DNA of 7,883 nucleotides from NCBI GenBank assembly GCA_003660865.1, contig QMVA01000061.1, positions 1 through 7,883 of the forward strand, read 5' to 3'. Under the pieces are notes generated by a model. The model saw nothing but the letters and a program-made list of their open reading frames with translations, was not told where the DNA came from and made no database searches. Shown one piece after another: positions 1 to 5,497 of this stretch. The first letter of the stretch is position 1. Every line of letters begins with the position of its first letter. The position numbers were made by a program, and so were the translations under genes. This stretch comes from Candidatus Nanohalarchaeota archaeon (GTDB taxonomy: Archaea > EX4484-52 > B79-G9).

Positions 1-138
1 AGGGCGTTCTTTGCGTACGAGTTCTCGAGGTGGGCTCCTGTGCCGAGCTCGATGCTTGAGCAGGTTATCATGGAGATCCGCGAACGCAAAGGACTACCAA
101 AGAGGCTGCCGAGAATCGAAGACTTCGTCGGCTTCTAG
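1..138 (+). CDS. fusA: Translation elongation factor 2 (aEF-2), C-terminal end
   Basis: This is the last 45 codons of a gene that enters from the left, ending in TAG. aEF-2 is the GTPase that drives ribosome translocation in the archaeal cytosol. The fragment lies in the C-terminal domain (domain V). It reads as an FFAYEFSRWAPVP segment followed by an amphipathic helix with IRERKGLP and then an acidic IEDFVGF tail. The R-x-RKGL signature and the closing (D/E)-x-(F/Y) tail match the C-terminus of archaeal and eukaryotic EF-2, where eukaryotic EF-2 has RKRKGL and ends in NFLDKL. Only the end is visible, so the GTPase domain and the diphthamide histidine cannot be checked. Codon use is balanced and GC-richer than in the island downstream, as expected for a conserved housekeeping gene. 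A T-rich tract follows the stop. The identification rests on this tail alone. Confidence 0.82.
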   Translation, partial: RAFFAYEFSRWAPVPSSMLEQVIMEIRERKGLPKRLPRIEDFVGF

Positions 139-141
139 GAG

Positions 142-160
142 TTTTTTATTTTATATTTAT
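142..160 (+). terminator. T-rich tract after aEF-2
   Basis: A run of six T followed by T-rich sequence starts within a few bases of the aEF-2 stop codon. Archaeal RNA polymerase terminates at such oligo-T tracts without needing a hairpin, and no hairpin is seen. The same tract contains TTTTATATT, which could also act as a TATA element for the decayed gene that follows. Confidence 0.4.
149..157 (+). promoter_or_regulatory. Possible TATA box for the decayed gene at 182
   Basis: TTTTATATT is centred about 29 bases before the ATG at 182. This is near the spacing expected when archaeal transcription starts at or just before the start codon. It supports the view that 182 was once a gene start. It overlaps the presumed aEF-2 terminator, so either reading is possible. 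Confidence 0.3.
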
Positions 161-181
161 TTGCTATGAGTATTGTTTAGT

Positions 182-661
182 ATGGTTGTTTGGTTTTAAG
201 GTCGTTAATGGGAGGCGTGTTGTTGAGGTTGGAGAGTATAGTAGTGGTAAGTGTTCTACTTATCGATTTTTGAGTTTTAGTTTTGGGTGTTTTGTATGTT
301 TCTTCTTGGGGATTTTCTGATTTGGTTCGAGGATTGAGGAAACGTTGTTTACTATGTTTTTGATGTCGATGGGCTGTTTGTCTTTGGGGCGTTTTGTCCC
401 GAGGGTGTGATTTTGCAGTATCGAATAGGAGTTTTCTGCCTGCAAAGGTATGTCTTGTCGATCTTGGGGTTGGGTGTTGTTGGCGTGTGTAAACAGGGTT
501 CTCCTGAGAAATGAATTGGCAGAGCTTGTAGGCAAGCTAGGAAGTATGGGAAATTTGCCGACGGTGTTGTTCTGGTTTCTACCAGGAAGCTTGAGAAAGT
601 GCATGTTTGTATCTTGGAGAAGTGTTATGACTTTGTGATCGACTGTTTTTGTTCCTTCTGA
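182..661 (+). pseudogene. Decayed gene, possible PDDEXK nuclease-like protein
   Basis: No intact frame covers this stretch, but a + strand protein can be reconstructed. From ATG 182 the frame reads MVVWF and stops at 197. The next frame then carries FKVVNGRRVVEVGEYSSGK as far as TGA 318-320. From about 296 the first frame resumes and runs to TGA 659-661, interrupted by TGA at 335 and 512. The later part holds VCKQGSPEK, then (after TGA 512) RQARKYGKFADGVVLVSTRK. A lysine strand followed by a helix and 'Q-A-x-x-Y-x-x-x-A-D-x-V-x-L' is the usual end of PDDEXK-type nuclease folds. Both internal TGA codons stand where CGA (Arg) would read naturally, which suggests C-to-T decay. The nuclease assignment is an inference from pattern. 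The frame alternation and stops are directly visible. Open minus-strand frames over the same bases are composition artefacts. Confidence 0.42.
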
Positions 662-861
662 TTTATTTTGTATATCTGTCTTAGAAAAATTTATTGAGAA
701 ATGGTTCGAATCAATTAGGCTATAGGCTTATTTGGAAAGGACATGGTAGTTTTTGTCTACTTTATGAAAACTTTTTTGTTTAACTTGTTTTGGACATGAT
801 TATGACGATAGATAGAGTATATTCTTTTTATATTTTTGTGAATAAGATTAATGGGTCATAG
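662..861. other. AT-rich spacer before the AT-rich island
   Basis: I see no gene in these 200 bases. They contain GGTTCGAATC at 703-712, which resembles a tRNA T-loop, but no cloverleaf can be built around it. They also contain the presumed TATA element of the next gene. Composition shifts here from GT-rich to AT-rich, so a boundary of the island may lie within it. Confidence 0.4.
825..837 (+). promoter_or_regulatory. TATA box for the gene at 862
   Basis: TTTTTATATTTTT is centred near 831, about 31 bases before ATG 862. Transcription would then begin a few bases before the start codon. There is no good Shine-Dalgarno sequence in front of 862, which fits a leaderless or nearly leaderless mRNA. 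Confidence 0.45.
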
Positions 862-2310
862 ATGGAGAATGAAGATAGTAGTTATTTTACAAGACATTCG
901 TTGTTTGCTTTTGTTTATGCTTTTTATCTAGGAGATTTATTTGAGGATTTTGATGAGTTGAAAGAGTTTATTTTTTCTCTTAGAAATGTGGATATTGTTG
1001 ATGATTTTGTGGATTTTGATAGAATTTTATCTGGATATAAGGAGCATTTTGATTTGTTTTCGAGTATTTTGGCTGAGTCTCTTTTAAAAATTCTTGATGA
1101 TGAATATGTTTCGTCTGAAAAATTTTTAATTGCTTCTGTAAAGTTTTCTGATAATATAACCGTTAATTTGGATAAGTTAAGTAATTTTAAGGTTGGTATA
1201 AGGAAGGCTTTCTTATTTATTCATAAAACTGGTATATGTATTTTGATCATAATATGTGAAAGTAGAAATTATCTTGATTTTCAGGAATTCTTTGATTTTA
1301 CTCATTTAAATGAGGCTAAGTTAGTTAATTATAGTTTAGCTTCGTCTTTGGAAGATTTCATAGATATATTCAAACTTGATAATGATGAAATGTCGTTTGA
1401 AGATTTAATTTCTTTATATTCGGATTTTATAAGATATATTTTCTGGAGTAAAATAAGGAATAAAAATATTAAAAGTATAGATGATTTATATAATTATGTC
1501 GAGTATAATTATGATCATTTTTATAGGCTAGTTTATTTTATTCCTTATGAGAAAAAATCTATTAAAGATTTTTTGTCTTCTAGAAGTTATGAGATATATT
1601 CTCTTCTTATGAGTGAAGATGTTGACATAGTTAGGAAGTTTGCTCCTTATGTTGTTGACGAAGTTTTTGATAATAATCTTTCTTTTGAGGAGGATAAAGC
1701 TTTTTATGTAGAGCAGGATCTTTCCTTAACTGTTTTTTCTCCTATGTTTATAGATTTTCTTATTGAAAAGTATGGGGATTATGAGGAGACGTTATATCAG
1801 TATCTTTTAGAGGATATTGTTTATTTCGAAATTATAATTTTATGGGATTTGGTATTAGATATAGTGGATTATTTAATAAATGATATTTTATATAATAAGA
1901 AAATTTTTCCAAGTAGTATTGCTGATATAGAACATAATATTTTATTGATGTTAAATGAATTTTATGGTATTAGAACTTTTAATAGTCAGGAAGATGAAGA
2001 ATTTATAAATATAGCTAAAGAAAAGCTTGGAATAGCTAATAAATATAACAATGTAAGAGAGAAACTGAATTTACTTGAGACTGTATCTAATATGAGTTTT
2101 CAGGAATCTTCTCAAATTTACCAAGTATATTTAACTATTATTTTTGGAGCTTTTACTATCGGACAAACAATTCTTGCAATTCTTGCAATTATTTTAAATA
2201 ATATAATATCATCTATTATTTTATCAAATTTATCAATTTTAGCAACAATATTTTTGGGGCTTATTTTTATTAGAAAGTGGTTAATTAGTAAAGATAAAAT
2301 TTCGAAATAG
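862..2310 (+). CDS. Unrecognised AT-rich protein with two C-terminal membrane helices
   Basis: This intact 482-residue protein does not match any family I recognise. Residues 1 to about 415 look soluble and are rich in Asp, Glu, Phe, Ile and Tyr. They include helical stretches near residues 305-345 (YQYLLEDIVYFEIIILWDLV) and a probable coiled helix near 390-415 (YNNVREKLNLLETVSN). Two hydrophobic segments follow, about 423-445 and 449-472, ending in a basic tail (RKWLISKDK). A large cytosolic domain anchored by a C-terminal hairpin is the likely topology. This recalls CorA-like or RMD1/DUF155-like proteins, but no GMN signature is present, so this is only a resemblance. The gene is far more AT-rich than its neighbours, with T- and A-ending codons, which points to horizontal acquisition. 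ATG 862 is chosen because of the TATA element about 31 bases upstream. The basic mini-gene at 2346 follows on the same strand. Confidence 0.8.
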   Translation: MENEDSSYFTRHSLFAFVYAFYLGDLFEDFDELKEFIFSLRNVDIVDDFVDFDRILSGYKEHFDLFSSILAESLLKILDDEYVSSEKFLIASVKFSDNITVNLDKLSNFKVGIRKAFLFIHKTGICILIIICESRNYLDFQEFFDFTHLNEAKLVNYSLASSLEDFIDIFKLDNDEMSFEDLISLYSDFIRYIFWSKIRNKNIKSIDDLYNYVEYNYDHFYRLVYFIPYEKKSIKDFLSSRSYEIYSLLMSEDVDIVRKFAPYVVDEVFDNNLSFEEDKAFYVEQDLSLTVFSPMFIDFLIEKYGDYEETLYQYLLEDIVYFEIIILWDLVLDIVDYLINDILYNKKIFPSSIADIEHNILLMLNEFYGIRTFNSQEDEEFINIAKEKLGIANKYNNVREKLNLLETVSNMSFQESSQIYQVYLTIIFGAFTIGQTILAILAIILNNIISSIILSNLSILATIFLGLIFIRKWLISKDKISK

Positions 2311-2317
2311 TTTAAAA
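2311..2317 (+). promoter_or_regulatory. Possible TATA box for the mini-gene at 2346
   Basis: TTTAAAA directly follows the TAG of the upstream gene and is centred about 32 bases before ATG 2346, so transcription would start only a few bases before the ATG. GAGGA at 2339-2343 is only two bases from the ATG, too close for a normal ribosome binding site. GGAG at 2318-2321 is too far away. A separate, nearly leaderless transcript is therefore plausible. Confidence 0.35.
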
Positions 2318-2345
2318 GGAGTTTTTCATAATATTATTGAGGAAA

Positions 2346-2465
2346 ATGCCTCGTAAACGTATTTATAATCCTCGTACACGGCGATACTATAAACTTCAAG
2401 AGAGATCTAGTCATAAAAGACGTAGAGGACAAATTAAAGGATTATGGAAACCTAAGAAAAAATAG
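2346..2465 (+). CDS. Very small basic protein (39 residues), unknown
   Basis: The frame encodes 39 residues with about 20 Arg, Lys or His and almost no acidic residues. It opens with MPRKRIYNPRTRRYYKL and closes with GQIKGLWKPKKK. The aromatic and basic pattern (YNPRT-RYY, GQIKGLW) looks like selected protein sequence, not chance. A protein of this kind would be expected to bind nucleic acid or sit on an acidic partner. The protein encoded just upstream is strongly acidic, so they could interact, but this is speculation. The gene shares the AT-rich composition of its neighbour and lies 35 bases after its stop. TTG 2337 is in frame as an alternative start, adding three residues. I do not recognise the family with certainty. 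Confidence 0.6.
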   Translation: MPRKRIYNPRTRRYYKLQERSSHKRRRGQIKGLWKPKKK

Positions 2466-2535
2466 AAGAGTGGATTTAAAGTTGAAAATTGTTAAAAGCA
2501 TGTTTTGCTCGTGATATAGGATCTATGGTTTTCTT

Positions 2536-2877
2536 CTATTCGTATTCTTCTGGGTGTAACTGTTTTTTGAGCTGGTAGATCTCGTCTTCTATCTCGTCTA
2601 GGGCTTTCTCGATCTCCCAGTCTTCCTCTGTCATGTATTCGAGGACTATTGTTTTTTTGAGTATTTTGCCTGTTTTGTAGTCGATTTTGGCTCTCAGGCC
2701 AGGCCTTAGGATTTTGTGTTCTGATGCCTTGTCTATTAGTTGTTGTGCCTGTTTTTTGGTGAGTCCTTTTTCTTTTTGTAGGATTTCTATTAGCTGGTCT
2801 TCTGGTATGTTTTTCGTGGTTCTTGCCTCGTAGATTTGCTGGAAGAGCTGTCTTAGTTGTTGTTCTTCTTGTACCAT
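2536..2877 (-). CDS. Small winged-helix-like protein, unknown
   Basis: This encodes 113 residues starting MVQEEQQLRQLFQQIYEAR. The frame is open upstream to an ATG at 3084, but the extra part (Thr, Pro and Arg rich) is the out-of-frame shadow of the overlapping gene, so ATG 2877 is preferred. Three helices are likely near residues 5-18, 25-36 and 39-52. A basic hairpin follows at about 58-80 (RAKIDYKTGKILKKTIV), and then a long acidic helix at 82-107 (DWEIEKALDEIEDEIYQLKKQ). Helix-helix-helix-hairpin order resembles a winged helix-turn-helix DNA-binding domain with a coiled C-terminus, but no specific family is recognised. Its start overlaps the end of the 2853 frame by 25 bp, so the two are probably co-transcribed. 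No Shine-Dalgarno sequence is seen, so coupling to upstream translation is likely. Confidence 0.65.
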   Translation of the reverse strand: MVQEEQQLRQLFQQIYEARTTKNIPEDQLIEILQKEKGLTKKQAQQLIDKASEHKILRPGLRAKIDYKTGKILKKTIVLEYMTEEDWEIEKALDEIEDEIYQLKKQLHPEEYE

Positions 2878-3146
2878 CTTGTTATTATTTTTAGGTTGTC
2901 TGTGTCTTTTATCCATTCTGCTTCCCTCGATAGTAGTTGTTGTGCTTTGCTTACAAGCCAGTTTTCTGGTATGTGGCTTGGGGGTGTTCTTGCTTTTACT
3001 TCTTGTCTCTCCTGTGGGGTTAGTTGTCGTCCGCTGTATTGTTGGTATATTTGTAGCATTTGGTGGAATCTGTGTTCTTTCCATGTGCCGATTGGCTGGG
3101 TGAGGACTATGTCTTTGAAGAGCTGTATTGCTTCTCGGCTTCGCAT
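2853..3146 (-). CDS. 3' open frame of the broken endonuclease gene
   Basis: From ATG 3146 an intact 97-residue frame could still be translated. It begins MRSREAIQLFKDIVLTQPIG and ends RWYKKNNN. It is in frame with about 50 further open codons upstream that carry the better family match (SKTGRVTANFRLA) but have no start codon. This indicates that ATG 3146 is an internal methionine of the older gene. There is no Shine-Dalgarno sequence or clear TATA box at ATG 3146. Residues after about 30 (SGRQLTPQERQEVKARTPP, ENWLVSKAQQLLS) form a helical Gln-rich tail of unknown role. An automatic annotation would call this a hypothetical protein. I regard it as a fragment, with a possible role in keeping ribosomes moving into the overlapping gene at 2877. 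Confidence 0.42.
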   Translation of the reverse strand: MRSREAIQLFKDIVLTQPIGTWKEHRFHQMLQIYQQYSGRQLTPQERQEVKARTPPSHIPENWLVSKAQQLLSREAEWIKDTDNLKIITRWYKKNNN

Positions 3147-3790
3147 GGCTAGTCGAAAATTGGCTGTAACTCGACCCGTCTTACTGATGTGAAGATAAGA
3201 TATTCTTATTCTCGTTAATAGGGGAAGGGAATATTCTTCTTTTATAAGTGTCTCGATTATTTTCTTTTCTTGTTTTAGAGCTAGCGGGCTGGAGGTAAGA
3301 GGTGATTATCAATGTATTTTTTAGAGAAGTATTGTGTTGGCTGTATTTTTTGTCCTTTGTGTTGTCTGAGTTGTTGTAGTGTTTGGCGGGGTATGTGTTG
3401 GGTTATGTCTTTGCTCCTGTTTATGCCTATGATTAGTTGTAGGCGGTTTTTGGCGTAGCTGAATGTTGTGTAGTCTTCTTCTAGGAATGTGGTTTTGAGG
3501 TGTTGTTTTGCTAGGTTTGGGTCTTGTAGGGTTGCTGGGTGTAGTGGTGGGTCGGTTAGGGTTTTTCTTCCGGGTGGGAGTCCTGCTGCGACTAGTAGTC
3601 TTGCGGTTAGGGTGTCTGTGTAGACGTCGAATCCTGGTTTGCCGGGTTTTAGTATTTTTGCCCAGCCTCCGAGTGCTTTGGCTGTGTCTATGAAGGTTTT
3701 TATGAGTGCTGGGTCTTGGTTGACGTATCGGAGCGTGGTTGCTGTGGGGTCTTTGGTTTTCTTTATGTGTCCTTCGTTTGGTGCGTGTGT
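2853..3790 (-). pseudogene. LAGLIDADG homing-endonuclease-like gene, truncated and frameshifted
   Basis: Two adjoining frames together read as one endonuclease. The first (3790 down to TAG 3281-3283) has no ATG, GTG or TTG and follows in-frame TAA TAA at 3791-3796. It opens with NEGHIKKTKD, the residues that would follow a LAGLIDADG helix. LRYVNQDPALIKTFI, TARLLVAAGLPPGRKT and a second-half pattern come next. The second frame (open from 3305 to TAG-side end 2853) continues with LALKQEKKIIETLIKEEY, then SKTGRVTANFRLAMRSREA and the end QPIGTWKEHRFHQM, typical of the last part of such proteins. The join lies between 3305 and 3284 and needs one added base. LAGLIDADG proteins cut long DNA sites and spread introns or inteins. 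The N-terminal metal-binding motif is mostly missing, so this copy is probably inactive. Family assignment is by pattern. The frame break is directly visible. Confidence 0.6.
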
Positions 3791-3801
3791 TTATTATGGT
3801 G

Positions 3802-4119
3802 CTATATTTCTTTACCGTACATAACTGCTTCTTTTATAATGCCTATTTCTTTTTTCTTTTTTTCGAATTCTTCTGGTGTATAACATAGTATATCTAGTCC
3901 AACTTTGGGGAGTGTTTTTGATTTGTATAGTATTTTGAGTATATGTGTTGTTCTTTGTGTGAAGTGTATGTTCTCGAATTTTTTTGATATAACTATGAGG
4001 TCTATGTCTGAGGTTTTGAGGTGAGTGCCTTTTGCACGTGACCCGAAGAGTATTATTTTTGCGTCTGGAAAGTGTTTTCTTATCTCTTCGGCTATTTTTG
4101 TGACTTCTTGGTTGTTCAT
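3802..4119 (-). CDS. mntA: MNT-domain nucleotidyltransferase, antitoxin of a HEPN/MNT pair
   Basis: This 105-residue protein is a minimal nucleotidyltransferase. The signature GSRAKGTHLKTSDIDL gives G26-S27, ten residues, then D38-x-D40, the metal-binding pair. D76 in VGLDILCY is the likely third carboxylate. In studied pairs the MNT protein neutralises the HEPN RNase by adding AMP residues to it, using ATP. The full catalytic set suggests an active enzyme. It starts inside the HEPN stop codon region with a 4-bp overlap (ATGA), so translation is coupled and expression follows HEPN. Length is typical. Codons favour A and C in third position like other minus-strand genes here. Only about a dozen bases separate its TAG from the truncated endonuclease frame. 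Confidence 0.88.
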   Translation of the reverse strand: MNNQEVTKIAEEIRKHFPDAKIILFGSRAKGTHLKTSDIDLIVISKKFENIHFTQRTTHILKILYKSKTLPKVGLDILCYTPEEFEKKKKEIGIIKEAVMYGKEI

Positions 4120-4505
4120 TTTTCTGCGAGTTTTTCTTCGCAGAAGCTTAATATTTTCTCTGCTTTTTTGAGGTGTTCTTTTGCGATTTTCTCGTTGTAT
4201 AGTAGGGCGGGGACGCCGTTAGCTGCATCTGGGTAGCGGGCGACTATGTATTCTGGTGTGAGATCCATCGCGGCGTCTATGAGGTCTTCTTCGGATATTT
4301 CGAGGCTATTTAGGAGGTCTAGCAGGTTGTGTGTTCGTGGTGGCGGTTCTCTTTTTAGGTGTATGTGGAGTGCCTTGAGCGCTTTTTCTGCGGCCTGGTG
4401 TGCGAAGAACACGCATGCGTAGTATCTTTTGTTTTCTAGGAGGATCTTTGCTGTCTTGATGTCTTCTTTTGCCTGGATCCATAGTCGGCGTGTTTCTTCG
4501 CGCAT
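4116..4505 (-). CDS. hepT: HEPN-domain protein, toxin of a HEPN/MNT pair
   Basis: This 129-residue all-helical protein matches the archaeal minimal HEPN family. W9 and D15 lie in helix 1 and FFAHQAAEKALKALH lies at 33-47. PPRTHNLLDLL is at 55-65 with the conserved His59. ARYPDA at 89-94 is followed by a final helical pair. HEPN toxins cleave RNA (tRNA or mRNA) with an Arg and His from an R-X4-6-H motif. Here R52 and H59 are separated by six residues and R57 is also close. The tyrosine two residues after the His, which is AMP-modified in the well-studied HepT, is absent (Asn60). It is first in the operon, followed by MNT with a 4-bp overlap. No Shine-Dalgarno sequence is obvious; a weak TTTACG at about 4535-4545 may be the TATA element. 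Whether it is a functional toxin is inferred from the pairing. Confidence 0.88.
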   Translation of the reverse strand: MREETRRLWIQAKEDIKTAKILLENKRYYACVFFAHQAAEKALKALHIHLKREPPPRTHNLLDLLNSLEISEEDLIDAAMDLTPEYIVARYPDAANGVPALLYNEKIAKEHLKKAEKILSFCEEKLAEK

Positions 4506-4657
4506 TTTAGCCCATATATGTTATTCATTTGCCTGCGTAAATAGATGCATATTGTCTCCAGGGTCTCTCATCGATGATTGTTCTGCATAAAATATTTTGT
4601 GTTCTTCGTGAATGAGACAACTATGTTTATTAATTTATGATATGTGAAATGGCATTG
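4506..4657. promoter_or_regulatory. Divergent promoter region between HEPN and amidohydrolase genes
   Basis: This short region drives transcription both ways. It contains TTTATTAAT (4626-4634), suited to the + strand gene, and a palindrome AAAATATTTT at 4589-4598. It also contains TTGTCTC (4552-4558), matched by its reverse complement GAGACAA (4614-4620). The repeat could be a regulator site or a coincidence. A 31-codon frame on - (4525-4620) ends YASIYAGK, but nothing supports it as a gene. Confidence 0.4.
4626..4634 (+). promoter_or_regulatory. TATA box for the amidohydrolase gene
   Basis: TTTATTAAT is centred at 4630, 28 bases before ATG 4658. That places transcription start at or next to this ATG and favours it over the upstream in-frame ATGs at 4637 and 4649, which would lie at or before the transcription start. 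Confidence 0.5.
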
Positions 4658-5497
4658 ATGTCGTGGAGCGTTGTTGATTTTCACCTTCATGTTCCGGAAA
4701 GGTGGGTTAGGGAGGGTGTTTCTCCCAGGGAGGCGGCTGAGAGGCTTGTCGAGTTTATGGATGGTGCTGGTATAGATATTGGTGTTGTTTTGCCGATTGC
4801 TCCTTATGTTTCGAACGATTATGTGTACAGGGTTGTGTCCTATGAGCCGAAAAGGCTTGTGGGTTTTGCCTCTGTGGTGCCTAACCCGGCGGATGTGGCT
4901 GTGGGGGAGCTGCGGAGAGCTGTTGAGGACTTGGGCTTGAGGGGGTTGAAGCTTCATCCTGGTATGCAGGGTTTCTGTGTGCGTCATCCTCATGTTGTCA
5001 GGGTTGTTAGGTTTGCTGGGGAGCTTGGCGTTCCTGTTGTTGTTCACGCCATGCTTGGCGATCTCTCTACTCTGTATTTCAAGTCTGGGGAGCACTCGCT
5101 GCCTTCTCCTGACAGGTTGGAGGACTACGAGCTCTTGCCTGTGTTGGCCACGGAGACTACTATTGTCTATGCGCACATGGGTGGGCTCTTCGGCTTCAGG
5201 GAGTTCATGGCTATAGCTGCTGGGCATCCCAATGTTTTTCTTGACACTTCGTATAGCCTGGTTACGATTGTGGAGGAGATTGGTGCCGAGAGGTTTTCGG
5301 TCTATGTCAGGCACTTGGGAGCGGACAAGCTTGTTTTCGGGAGCGACGATATACCGGGTTTTACGCCGGAGTGGCTGTCAGCTAAAAGGCAGATAGAGAT
5401 CATCAGGGGTTTGCCTAACCTTAGCGAGGAGGAGAAGGAGTTGATACTGTCTGGGAACGCGGCCCGGCTCATCGGCCTGGAGAGCTCACCTGCGTGA
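4658..5497 (+). CDS. Metal-dependent amidohydrolase (amidohydrolase_2 family)
   Basis: The gene encodes a TIM-barrel hydrolase of 279 residues from ATG 4658, or 286 from ATG 4637. Motifs appear in the family order. DFHLHV gives H9 and H11 on strand 1, and GLKLHPG gives K98 and H100. VVVHA gives H130, AHMGG gives H173, and FGSDDIP gives D230. GNAARLIGL closes the protein. These are the metal ligands and catalytic Asp of the PF04909 superfamily, whose members hydrolyse or decarboxylate small cyclic or carboxylated compounds. The substrate cannot be told from sequence. No signal peptide is present, so it is cytosolic. The barrel begins almost at once after ATG 4658, and the TATA element supports that start. 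The gene is intact, transcribed alone, and its 3' end overlaps the convergent GNAT gene by 12 bp. Third positions favour T and G. Confidence 0.87.
   Translation: MSWSVVDFHLHVPERWVREGVSPREAAERLVEFMDGAGIDIGVVLPIAPYVSNDYVYRVVSYEPKRLVGFASVVPNPADVAVGELRRAVEDLGLRGLKLHPGMQGFCVRHPHVVRVVRFAGELGVPVVVHAMLGDLSTLYFKSGEHSLPSPDRLEDYELLPVLATETTIVYAHMGGLFGFREFMAIAAGHPNVFLDTSYSLVTIVEEIGAERFSVYVRHLGADKLVFGSDDIPGFTPEWLSAKRQIEIIRGLPNLSEEEKELILSGNAARLIGLESSPA

Noticed and set aside
260..604. Minus-strand open frame of 114 codons
   Set aside because: The + strand is poor in TTA, CTA and TCA because it is GT-rich, so minus frames stay open by chance. The product is Asn/Pro/Lys/Thr-rich without domain pattern, another minus frame is equally open, and the + strand gives better protein sequence.
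335..661. Recoding of in-frame TGA as selenocysteine or tryptophan
   Set aside because: TGA is used as a normal stop by intact genes here (amidohydrolase, GNAT, HEPN). The same locus also has frameshifts, and CGA-to-TGA mutation explains the stops more simply.
650..735. tRNA gene around GGTTCGAATC
   Set aside because: No acceptor, D or anticodon stem can be formed with the flanks, one T-stem pair is mismatched, and the sequence is far too AT-rich for a hyperthermophile tRNA.
2170..2190. Short tandem repeat ATTCTTGCA x2
   Set aside because: It encodes the ILAILAI part of a membrane helix and is ordinary low-complexity coding sequence.
3306..3322. Programmed -1 frameshift at the run of six A in the endonuclease gene
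   Set aside because: After slipping there the ribosome would meet TGA and TAA within four codons, so the run cannot join the two frames.
2857..3824. Several + strand frames of 61-111 codons in this stretch
   Set aside because: They read as Leu/Val/Cys/Gly-rich strings caused by GT-rich sequence and lie opposite the endonuclease, winged-helix and MNT genes.
4525..4620. Small minus-strand frame from TTG 4620 ending in YASIYAGK
   Set aside because: It has only 31 codons, a TTG start, no ribosome binding site or family resemblance, and lies within a promoter region.
4568..5314. Minus-strand open frame of 248 codons opposite the amidohydrolase gene
   Set aside because: It is rich in Arg, His, Asn and Pro, the usual look of an antisense shadow, and the + strand encodes a complete, motif-bearing enzyme.
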